Part shown: positions 1-6,917 of the stretch, piece after piece
How positions within the stretch are numbered: position 1 is the first letter of the stretch
Layout: each line of letters opens with the position of its first letter
From: an uncultured Mycoplasmatota bacterium
Lineage (GTDB): Bacteria > Bacillota_I > Bacilli_A > RF39 > UBA660
Direction of reading: 5' to 3'
Assembly: GCA_946007485.1 (NCBI GenBank)
Contig: CAMGAM010000021.1
Location: 1-14,273 of the forward strand
DNA: 14,273 bases
Program-made: the position numbers and the translations under genes
Notes under the pieces: model-generated
Databases searched by the model: none
What the model saw: only the letters and a program-made list of their open reading frames with translations
Told to the model about the DNA's origin: nothing

Positions 1-590
1 CTATAAAGAAGACAATGACGATAAATAATATACTGCTCAAGATTTACTGGATGACCAATCTTATATTTTTCGCTTTCAAGAGTATTGAGAGCATCTACAC
101 GCCTCTTAATACCTTCTTTGATTGCAGAAAGATTACTTCTATCTACTTTTGCATATTCTTCATCAATAGCATCTTCTTTCTTTTTGAAATCAAGATAATC
201 TTTCTTTGTGTTATAAACAAAAGAAATGTCCAAAGGAACATCATTCTCATTTACAACAAATTGAATGTTGCTAAGCCAAGCTTTAACTCTACTTGTAAAA
301 TCAGCATGATTAGGTGATAGACCTACAAGTGTAGGAAAATAAGCATTTACTTCTCCAGCATTGGAAGAAAGAACTCGGCAAGAAGTAATAGAACTACCAA
401 TAGTTTCTTTACGTTGACCAAGAACTTTCATATTTACTTTACGATAATTTGAATAATTGTGGACAAGACTAATAATAATAGTTCGCTTATCCACGTATTC
501 TTTAGTTAAATCTTCTTTATTTACGTCACTACCACCTGATTGTTCTGGAACTTTAGTAGGACTACTTGGTATATTTGTTTTATTATCCAT
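1..590 (-). CDS. Structural-type protein downstream of the major capsid gene, partial (runs off left edge)
   Basis: The frame is open from the ATG at 590 to the window edge, giving 196 codons without a stop; the C-terminus is missing. The protein begins MDNKTNIPSSPTK. It has a polar, disordered-looking first 30 residues, then a mixed segment with YVDKRTIIISLVHNYSNYRK, and a charged helical region rich in Lys and Glu near residues 135-175. No signal peptide or membrane segment is seen. The start follows the capsid stop by 29 bp with no terminator between them, so it is probably co-transcribed with the scaffold and capsid genes. In crAss-like phages, genes just after the capsid gene often encode virion components such as auxiliary head proteins, so a structural role is inferred from position only. 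I do not recognise a domain. The existence of the gene is well supported; its function is not. Confidence 0.75.
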   Translation of the reverse strand, partial: MDNKTNIPSSPTKVPEQSGGSDVNKEDLTKEYVDKRTIIISLVHNYSNYRKVNMKVLGQRKETIGSSITSCRVLSSNAGEVNAYFPTLVGLSPNHADFTSRVKAWLSNIQFVVNENDVPLDISFVYNTKKDYLDFKKKEDAIDEEYAKVDRSNLSAIKEGIKRRVDALNTLESEKYKIGHPVNLEQYIIYRHCLLY

Positions 591-619
591 TGTTCTATAA
601 TATTACTGATTATTACTAA

Positions 620-2095
620 TTAGAGTACACACTTCAAATGGAACATCTTAGTTGCATTATTTACTTGAAGACCATAACTGTTCTTAATTTCATAACGAGA
701 CATATCAATTTCTGTAGAAATTGAATTATTAGGAACAGAACCCCAAGAAGCAGGAATATCTGTAAGACCCTTCAAAATACCAATCTTATAAATTTGACCA
801 GTTTGACGAATTTTACGAACATTACGAACACCTTGATAGGTAGAAAGATCGATAAGGTAAGCTTGATGTGAAGTCATAGGACGACCTGTACGAGGATGAA
901 TCATACCATTAGCCTTAGCATTCTCTGCAAGAGTACCTGTATCGAGGAAAGGCAAATGTTTAACAGTAATAATATGTCCATCTACAGTCTTATAACGACG
1001 GAAATACTTACCATAAGAAAGACCACCTTCAAAATCTTCAATCATCTTATCACCAAGAGGTGTAGCAAAACCTTCAGAACGGGCTTCATTACGGATAGCC
1101 ATATCAAAGTCTTCCATAAATCCTTTACCACCCATAAGAGCTACTTCCATAGAACCAGTATCTGTATCCTTGTCGAGAATATCACCAATAGTACGTTCAA
1201 TCTTATTCAAAGTAAGAACTTCACCGTATGTATCGTAATTAGACTCACGACAAATCTGCATCATACCAGCAGTATGAGGAATTGGTTGACCATTGTCTGG
1301 GTCAATAAGAAGAACTTCACCATTCTCATTACGGTTATATTCTGCAAGCCATAGACGCTCCTCATCCATAATACGACAAGTAATATCATGTTGACGCATC
1401 TCTTCATTAATCCAAAGGTTAGTAGTACCACCACCCTTAGTCTTAAACTCATAAGTTACAACAACATTAGAAACATTACCTGCAATTTCCTTAGAATAAC
1501 GGTGGAACTCAAGTTGACTAGTCATCTTACCAGGACCCATAACGTTACTTCTATTACCCTTAGAATAAGATTCACTGATAGTAGGAGCAGTCATAGACCA
1601 ATACTTACCAACTGCAAGGTTAGAAGGATCTACATAAACATTAGGATCAGGAGTAGTAAGCTTAAGACGATAAAGATAACCACCGTGAGGACCTTCACCA
1701 AGGTCTTTCATAATACGAACTTGTGTTACACCATCAGGAGCAATAAGACCATACTGCTCAATAAGCCAATGAGTAGCAAATTCTACATCAAACATAGCAC
1801 CACCCTTACCAGGTGTAGTATTAGCAGTGTTAAAGTAAATAACATAATCATTGAACTTCATACGACCCATAGTCTTCCAAGTCCACTGAACAGTTTTAAT
1901 GTCTTTAACACCAGCACTACCTTGACCTTCAGTAAGGAATGTCAAAGGAAATCTATCATCATCCATACCATAAGTATAGGTGAGAGTATTATTAATTTCC
2001 TCTGGTTTTGACAACATAAGATGAGCAATGGTTTCTTCATTAGAATAACCACGGTCATCATAATTAGTACGAGATACTTCTCTAAGTTTATACAT
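620..2095 (-). CDS. Major capsid protein (crAss-like, HK97-fold family)
   Basis: This 491-residue protein is expected to form the icosahedral shell. It has the size of crAss-like capsid proteins and shows stretches I associate with them, notably residues 189-213 (GKMTSQLEF, then SKEIAGNVSNVVVTYEF) followed by a GGG turn at 221-223. It also has the aromatic, Gly-rich composition expected of an HK97-type fold; the fold itself is inferred from the family. There is no signal peptide, membrane segment or coiled coil. Codons are visibly less AT-biased than in the neighbouring genes (many GGT, CGT and AAC-type codons), which fits very high expression. The ATG at 2095 follows the scaffold-like gene by 37 bp of A/T-rich DNA with no Shine-Dalgarno. 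The position after portal and scaffold and before another structural-type gene is standard for head genes. Confidence 0.88.
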   Translation of the reverse strand: MYKLREVSRTNYDDRGYSNEETIAHLMLSKPEEINNTLTYTYGMDDDRFPLTFLTEGQGSAGVKDIKTVQWTWKTMGRMKFNDYVIYFNTANTTPGKGGAMFDVEFATHWLIEQYGLIAPDGVTQVRIMKDLGEGPHGGYLYRLKLTTPDPNVYVDPSNLAVGKYWSMTAPTISESYSKGNRSNVMGPGKMTSQLEFHRYSKEIAGNVSNVVVTYEFKTKGGGTTNLWINEEMRQHDITCRIMDEERLWLAEYNRNENGEVLLIDPDNGQPIPHTAGMMQICRESNYDTYGEVLTLNKIERTIGDILDKDTDTGSMEVALMGGKGFMEDFDMAIRNEARSEGFATPLGDKMIEDFEGGLSYGKYFRRYKTVDGHIITVKHLPFLDTGTLAENAKANGMIHPRTGRPMTSHQAYLIDLSTYQGVRNVRKIRQTGQIYKIGILKGLTDIPASWGSVPNNSISTEIDMSRYEIKNSYGLQVNNATKMFHLKCVL

Positions 2096-2132
2096 ACTTA
2101 TTAAAGTTAAAAATTAAACATTAAAAAATTTA

Positions 2133-3428
2133 TTAAAGGATTATATCATCAATGTTTGTCTTACCATCTTGTTTCTTAACAAGCTTAACAGTTTTAGTAG
2201 AACGATTTTGTTTAGATTTGACAATAAGTTTACGAACTTCGTTTTCCTTAACTGCCATATCAATTAAATCTTTATAAGTTCCTCCTGTAAACATAAGCCA
2301 AGCATCAAGCATTTCACGAGCCATATATTCATCATCAGTGAGTTCGGCTAAATCTCTCTGATAACCTGTAATCTTACTACCGTCTTCTCTTTCTACTGAA
2401 GCATTAGAAACATAATTAAAGAAATCATTAGGAGTAATAACTATTTTTTTACCATCAACTTCTTTTGTAAAACTATCAGGAATTTTATAACCATTAATAA
2501 CACGTCCATTAATCATATTATTAACCTTTTCCCAATATGCTTTAATATCATCTGCTTCTTGTTGACGTTGAGCAGCAGCTTGTGTTTCAATATCTTTACG
2601 ATATGCTTTGTCTTTATCAACAAGAGCTGCAAGTTGAGTTTTAGCCTCATCATAAAGGCTTCCACTATCTCGAAGATATTTAATATAATTATCGTTAAGA
2701 CTCTTATTACCAAACTCGGTAGCAGCCATCTTAATTACAGCAATAAGCTGATTTTCATTTTCTTTATCCAATTTAATTCCACTACGGTCTGGAATATCAC
2801 CAAAACCTTTAGGAGTACCTTTAAGTTGTACATAGTCCTGGAATTGTTTAAGAAGAGGATTATCTTGATAAAGACGATTAATTGCTGCTTGTTGAAGTTC
2901 AGTAGAACGAAGATTAATAACAGAATCAATATAAGACTTAACTCCATTTGCATCTTCTGTAAACTCAACAGGATTTCCATTCTCGTCGTTTATCGTAATA
3001 CCTACTGCTTCCTGAATAGAAGAAAGACTAAGTTTATCGTTGTCATCATCATCTTTAACGTCAACTGTTTTAAGCCACTCAGCTACATCTGCTGCTGCTT
3101 TAAATACATTACCTTCAGCATCAACAACGTCTCCATTTTCAGAAACAGTATAAGTAACACCATCAACTTCAATTTGATCTCCAACATTTAGCTCCCCCGT
3201 AGAATGGGTGTCATTGCCATTATTGTTATCATTGTTATTGTTGTTATCATCATTGTTGTAATGTATGTTTTTGTTATCATCTGTATCAGAAGTATTAATA
3301 TCTGATACATCACTACCATTAAGATGAGTAACATCATCTTGATTATTTTGAGCACCACCATTATTATTGTCATTGGTGTTAGTATGTTTGCTACCTGCTC
3401 CTTCAAAATCAATGTCTACAACTGCCAT
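2133..3428 (-). CDS. Putative capsid scaffold / head assembly protein with Asn/Asp-rich N-terminal linker
   Basis: The frame is open from 3581, but I place the start at ATG 3428 (MAVVDIDFEGAG, 431 residues). A consensus promoter at 3476-3506 lies inside the longer frame, so its upstream 51 codons would not be transcribed from it. Residues about 15-77 are low complexity, dominated by Asn and Asp. A small beta-type segment follows (VGDQIEVDGVTYTVSENGDV, about 80-99), then a long charged helical body with Ala/Gln/Glu-rich heptad-like stretches, and a strongly basic tail (KSKQNRSTKTVKLVKK). An acidic, helical protein with a basic C-terminus encoded directly before the capsid gene fits a scaffolding protein, whose basic tail typically contacts the shell. 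No protease motif is seen. A minor internal virion protein is the alternative. Confidence 0.6.
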   Translation of the reverse strand: MAVVDIDFEGAGSKHTNTNDNNNGGAQNNQDDVTHLNGSDVSDINTSDTDDNKNIHYNNDDNNNNNDNNNGNDTHSTGELNVGDQIEVDGVTYTVSENGDVVDAEGNVFKAAADVAEWLKTVDVKDDDDNDKLSLSSIQEAVGITINDENGNPVEFTEDANGVKSYIDSVINLRSTELQQAAINRLYQDNPLLKQFQDYVQLKGTPKGFGDIPDRSGIKLDKENENQLIAVIKMAATEFGNKSLNDNYIKYLRDSGSLYDEAKTQLAALVDKDKAYRKDIETQAAAQRQQEADDIKAYWEKVNNMINGRVINGYKIPDSFTKEVDGKKIVITPNDFFNYVSNASVEREDGSKITGYQRDLAELTDDEYMAREMLDAWLMFTGGTYKDLIDMAVKENEVRKLIVKSKQNRSTKTVKLVKKQDGKTNIDDIIL

Positions 3429-3475
3429 AACTTTATTAATATTTTTAGAATTATTATTAGAATATCTAATCATCG

Positions 3476-3506
3476 CAAAGATAACATTTTTTATTCTAAC
3501 TACAAA
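3476..3506 (-). promoter_or_regulatory. Bacteroidota-type promoter for the scaffold-capsid unit
   Basis: On the minus strand, TTTG (3506-3503) is followed by exactly 19 bases and TATCTTTG (3483-3476). This matches the Bacteroidota -33 TTTG and -7 TAnnTTTG consensus perfectly. The predicted start near 3469 gives a leader of about 40 nt before the ATG at 3428. It lies just downstream of the terminator at 3753-3787, so it should open a separate transcript for the head-shell genes and drive their expression through host-type sigma recognition. Confidence 0.75.
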
Positions 3507-3740
3507 ACAAATTTGAAGATTTTTAGTAACAATATCACTAAAAATAACATATACTATATTATTACTGCCAACATAAGACACAATAAATGTTAATGAAATA
3601 CCAACATTTAATAGATTGCTGCCAATAAAATATGCCTCAGATAGTAGCAGATTTTGCCTGTGTTGCTTTAAGATTAGATAGGTGAATAACTATATCAGTT
3701 AGCAAATAAAACGGCTGAAACAGCTTGAAAATATATAGAA
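3507..3740. other. Intergenic stretch between the portal-unit terminator and the scaffold promoter
   Basis: About 230 bp carry no supportable gene. The scaffold frame extends to 3581 without interruption, but its upstream part is not predicted to be transcribed from the promoter at 3476-3506. A repeated GCCAA-type word (CTGCCAAC near 3566, CTGCCAAT near 3619) and an AAATGTT/AACATTT inverted pair (near 3586 and 3604) are present. They could be regulator sites, but nothing decisive is seen. Confidence 0.5.
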
Positions 3741-3787
3741 TAAAATAAAATAGTCTTCTTAATAATCAAAAAGACTATTAAGAAGAC
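3741..3787 (-). terminator. Intrinsic terminator closing the packaging/lysis operon
   Basis: A perfect 12-bp inverted repeat (GTCTTCTTAATA at 3753-3764, TATTAAGAAGAC at 3776-3787) encloses an 11-base loop. Read on the minus strand it is followed at once by a T-rich run (TATTTTATTTTATT). It sits 21 bp after the stop of the holin-like gene, marking the end of the long operon before the next promoter. Confidence 0.82.
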
Positions 3788-3808
3788 ATAGATTAGTTTG
3801 AAAATGCA

Positions 3809-4105
3809 CTATACTACAAATATAAGAAATGATATTACTTTTAATAATACTCCTAAATATCCAGCAAAAATATCTTTTCTATCAAAAAGTTCTCCACTTT
3901 TCTTATCTATTATTTCTTTTCCTATAATAAAAATAGTAACAGCTGCAATAGAAAGAGTAAGCGAAATATACCAAGTTCTAAAAAATCTTTCAAATATAGA
4001 CAGATTGTAATCACAAATAACATATCCTAAAAGAAAATGTAGAATCTTGTCTTTAGCATATTTTGTAATAGCAAAACATACATCTTTAATCATTTTACTT
4101 ATCAT
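3809..4105 (-). CDS. Small multi-pass membrane protein, holin-like candidate
   Basis: I place the start at the ATG at 4105, which overlaps the end of the portal gene; the ATG at 4093, just after the portal stop, is the alternative. The product of about 98 residues has an early hydrophobic stretch around DKILHFLLGYVI, a second membrane segment (WYISLTLSIAAVTIFIIG) and a third at the C-terminus (YLGVLLKVISFLIFVV). The segment between the last two reads GKEIIDKKSGELFDRKDIFAG. The DKxxHF...GKExxDKxSG...FDxxDxxAG pattern resembles small VanZ/DUF2279-like membrane proteins often found in phage genomes. That resemblance is from memory and unverified. It is the last gene before a terminator, in an operon that also carries a cell-wall enzyme and spanin-like genes, so a holin role is a reasonable inference. 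No enzymatic motif is seen. Confidence 0.6.
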   Translation of the reverse strand: MISKMIKDVCFAITKYAKDKILHFLLGYVICDYNLSIFERFFRTWYISLTLSIAAVTIFIIGKEIIDKKSGELFDRKDIFAGYLGVLLKVISFLIFVV

Positions 4106-6509
4106 ATTTATTTTTATTAGTTTTAGCAATTTTTAATTGAGTATCTATTTGATGACGTTTAACTTCTCTATCTGCTGCTTTGCTATAACTATCTGCAACA
4201 ATCTTTTCTCGTTCAAGTTGAATACGTTGTTGTTCAAGATTACGCTTATTTTCTTCTGCTAATCCAGCAAGACGAGTTTTAGCCGCTGCATCATTACTAT
4301 CAGCAGCAAGCATAGACATATCAACATCAATATATTTAAGTTGCATTTCATAAGCATATTGAAGTTCTTTAGTTAGTCTATCTTGTTCACCCTTAGCTTG
4401 AATCTCTTGAAGTTTAGCTTGAATTTCTTCTTGCTTTATCATCTGTTCCATTTGTTTCATCTGTTCTTCATGCTGTCTTTTAATGTCTGTAAATTTTTGA
4501 ACAGTTGCTTTAATTTGACTAACATTATCACCAGATATTGCAGCAAGAGCCATATCCAAATCTCCATTTTGAGCAGCACTAAATGCCCATTGACGAAGTT
4601 GTTGAATCTTATCAAGTTCTTTAGAATCATTGCGAACTGTAGTAGAATAATCAGAACTTATAAAACTATCAACATCAAGACTTATATATCTACGCTTACC
4701 AAGTTCGTCCCAATAAGAAGTATCAAGCCCTTCAACAAAAGCAAGTTTACAATAATCTAAATCTCTATTATAATCAGCTTTTCTAAATTCATCAAACATT
4801 TGAACAAGAATAACCATACCCATTGATGAACGAGTAATAGCTTCTTGTGTTGTTGCAGCTCCAGCAGATTGTGCAATATCACCATATCGTTGCATATTCA
4901 TATCTACCATTTCACGAGCTTCAAGTTTGGTAGACTCCATAAGATTAGTAAGTTGAGTAATATAGTCACCCATGTTAGCATTAAGTAATCTTATTTGCTG
5001 CATTTTTGTAGAATTAGTATCCTCACTATCATCTATAGGAAGAACTCCATCTGCTTGAAGTCTATATAATTTATCTTCAGTATCAGAAGCAATAAGAGAT
5101 TCAGGAAGAAGAAGAATTAGCATTTTATTTTTAGCAATAACCATTTCTCTATGATAAGCAAATATATTACGCATAATTTGATAAGGAGTAACAAGTTTAA
5201 TTATACTAAATTTACCCATCATAGGAAGAACTTCCATAATACCATTATAAGGCAATTTACCTTCACGATTAAAAGCTATAGGACGAGCTTTAATAGGATA
5301 TATAGAGTTATATCTTCCACCTATTCGATAACCTTCGTAAACTTGTGGTTTATAAAGCCATTCTATACTTATATCTCCTGCTTGTTTATTAAGAGTATAA
5401 TCTTCTTCAACAATACGTTTAGTTTCTAAACCAAGCTCATTTATGTAAGTAAGAACACCTTGTTTTGCTTCACCTCTCCAAACAACATGCCATACTTCAA
5501 ATAAATTATTATTTTCAGCACAAATAGTTATAGGTTCTTTTTTAAATAACTCTCTTTCAGTTTTTGAAAACTTTTCACAAACATCAGAATAAGATTCAAA
5601 CATTTGATTATAGCTGAGTCTAGTTATACCATTATTAGATGAAGCTCTTCCATAATATAATTCAAGAAATGCTTTATCTTTTTCATCAAGAAAATCATCA
5701 AACATATCTATAATTTGTTGATAAGACATGAGCATACGTCTAGCAAACATATCATGGTCTTCAACAAAAAATTTATCATTAGGAATAGGATAAGCTTCAA
5801 GAACAGGAACATTTTCTTTAAACAGTTTACCTCCTCTTACATCTGAATAAGAATAACATTCTCCAAGAGAAACAAAATTAAAGAAAGCAGAAAGATAAAT
5901 AATATTATCTTGTGTCATTGACCGAATATAATCAAGAATATCTTGTCCTTGTTTGCTTTCTTTATCAATATATTTCTCATTAAAATCTTTAATAAATTCT
6001 TCTACATTAGGCATAGCTTGCTGTGGGTCAACAGTATTAGGATCTTGTCCTTGTTGTTGAGCTTGTTGAACCATAGCTTGATATTGACGTTCAAATTCTT
6101 GTTGAAATGCTTGTTGAGCAAGTTCACCAATCTTTTCTTTCAACTTTGCATTTTTATTAATAATTATATCAGGATTATTAGCTCCTACAACAAATTCATG
6201 AACACCTTTAAAATATTCAGATACATATCTACGAATAATATCTGACATAATATCAAGATTACGCATAGTAGCAGGAAATCTAGTATATTTCTCATTACTA
6301 CTATTATACGGATTAAGAGTCTTTTTATAGAACTCATTTGGCATATCACCTCGAAGAATACCAAGTTTCAGCTCAGTATCTGCTCTATCATTAAAACTCA
6401 AACCTGCATCAATAACGTAATCTATACAATTAGCATACCAATAAGGTTTTCTTTTTTCTGCGCCACTAACTCTCTGTTGAGGAAAAATAGCATTATACTT
6501 TGGCATCAT
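4095..6509 (-). CDS. Portal protein (crAss-like)
   Basis: This 804-residue protein should form the dodecameric ring at the unique vertex through which the terminase pumps DNA. It follows the terminase gene, separated only by a small gene, and precedes the scaffold and capsid genes; its size matches crAss-like portals. Visible features are an N-terminal region with FPATMRNLDIMSDIIRRYV (residues 78-96), a Gln-rich insertion (131-165), a mixed alpha/beta core, and a helix near MGDYITQLTNLMES. From about residue 673 to the end lies a long charged coiled-coil tail (MKQMEQMIKQEEIQAKLQEI and onward), consistent with a barrel region reaching into the capsid. The gene starts with two adjacent ATG codons (6509 and 6506), so the exact first residue is uncertain. 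No Shine-Dalgarno is seen. Confidence 0.85.
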   Translation of the reverse strand: MMPKYNAIFPQQRVSGAEKRKPYWYANCIDYVIDAGLSFNDRADTELKLGILRGDMPNEFYKKTLNPYNSSNEKYTRFPATMRNLDIMSDIIRRYVSEYFKGVHEFVVGANNPDIIINKNAKLKEKIGELAQQAFQQEFERQYQAMVQQAQQQGQDPNTVDPQQAMPNVEEFIKDFNEKYIDKESKQGQDILDYIRSMTQDNIIYLSAFFNFVSLGECYSYSDVRGGKLFKENVPVLEAYPIPNDKFFVEDHDMFARRMLMSYQQIIDMFDDFLDEKDKAFLELYYGRASSNNGITRLSYNQMFESYSDVCEKFSKTERELFKKEPITICAENNNLFEVWHVVWRGEAKQGVLTYINELGLETKRIVEEDYTLNKQAGDISIEWLYKPQVYEGYRIGGRYNSIYPIKARPIAFNREGKLPYNGIMEVLPMMGKFSIIKLVTPYQIMRNIFAYHREMVIAKNKMLILLLPESLIASDTEDKLYRLQADGVLPIDDSEDTNSTKMQQIRLLNANMGDYITQLTNLMESTKLEAREMVDMNMQRYGDIAQSAGAATTQEAITRSSMGMVILVQMFDEFRKADYNRDLDYCKLAFVEGLDTSYWDELGKRRYISLDVDSFISSDYSTTVRNDSKELDKIQQLRQWAFSAAQNGDLDMALAAISGDNVSQIKATVQKFTDIKRQHEEQMKQMEQMIKQEEIQAKLQEIQAKGEQDRLTKELQYAYEMQLKYIDVDMSMLAADSNDAAAKTRLAGLAEENKRNLEQQRIQLEREKIVADSYSKAADREVKRHQIDTQLKIAKTNKNKYDK

Positions 6510-6514
6510 AATAC

Positions 6515-6916
6515 TTAAATGTTTATAAGTTTATAATTATTAAAATCTAACACTTGTTCTAAAATATATTCAAGAAGATAAGTATATGGTTCATTCGCTT
6601 CATTCTCAAAACAAGGAATACCAATAAATGACAAAACTCTCATAGTGGCATGTAGACATTCATGAGCAGCTATAGCTATTTCTTTAGGAGATTTAGGATG
6701 ATAATGTAATTCTATAATTCCATTACCGTTAATAGCATTGTTCCAATATGATGCTTCTGCATTATCGTCACTTTCTAAAATTTGAGTTATAATATTATTC
6801 CAAGTTTTAGGACAATCATTTGTTTTAATCCATTCCTTAAATTCTTCATGAGAACCTATAAAAACAGTAATATCTCTTTTATAAAGTTCTATTCTTATAC
6901 ATTTATATTTAGCCAT
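6515..6916 (-). CDS. Small HEXXH-motif protein, possible zinc metallopeptidase, between terminase and portal
   Basis: This 133-residue protein contains a zinc-peptidase signature, HECLH at residues 85-89, on a helix preceded by SPKEIAIAA. It is followed by a Glu-rich segment (FENEANEP, E104, E106, E109) and YLLEYILEQ (E116), which offer candidates for a third metal ligand as in gluzincin or ImmA-like enzymes. The N-terminal half looks like strands and a helix (CIRIELYKRDITVFIGS). There is no signal peptide or membrane segment, so it should act in the cytoplasm or the virion. The gene lies 1 bp after the terminase stop and 5 bp before the portal start, so it is tightly coupled to packaging genes. 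A role in proteolysis during head assembly is possible but is only inferred from motif and place. The fold may also be inactive. I do not recognise a named family. Confidence 0.7.
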   Translation of the reverse strand: MAKYKCIRIELYKRDITVFIGSHEEFKEWIKTNDCPKTWNNIITQILESDDNAEASYWNNAINGNGIIELHYHPKSPKEIAIAAHECLHATMRVLSFIGIPCFENEANEPYTYLLEYILEQVLDFNNYKLINI

Positions 6917-6917
6917 A

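Noticed and set aside
896..2011. Open frames on the plus strand opposite the capsid gene
   Set aside because: They have no start context and no recognisable domains, and are fully explained as antisense shadows of a strongly supported gene. The same holds for the other plus-strand frames opposite the terminase, portal and nuclease genes.
3429..3581. Longer N-terminus for the scaffold-like protein
   Set aside because: A perfect promoter lies within it, and the first 51 residues look like translated intergenic DNA (Ile/Val/Asn-rich with no pattern).
3714..3724. GCTG/CAGC mini-hairpin as a second terminator after the portal unit
   Set aside because: The stem has only 4 bp and a weak T-rich tail, and a much better terminator lies just upstream in transcription order.
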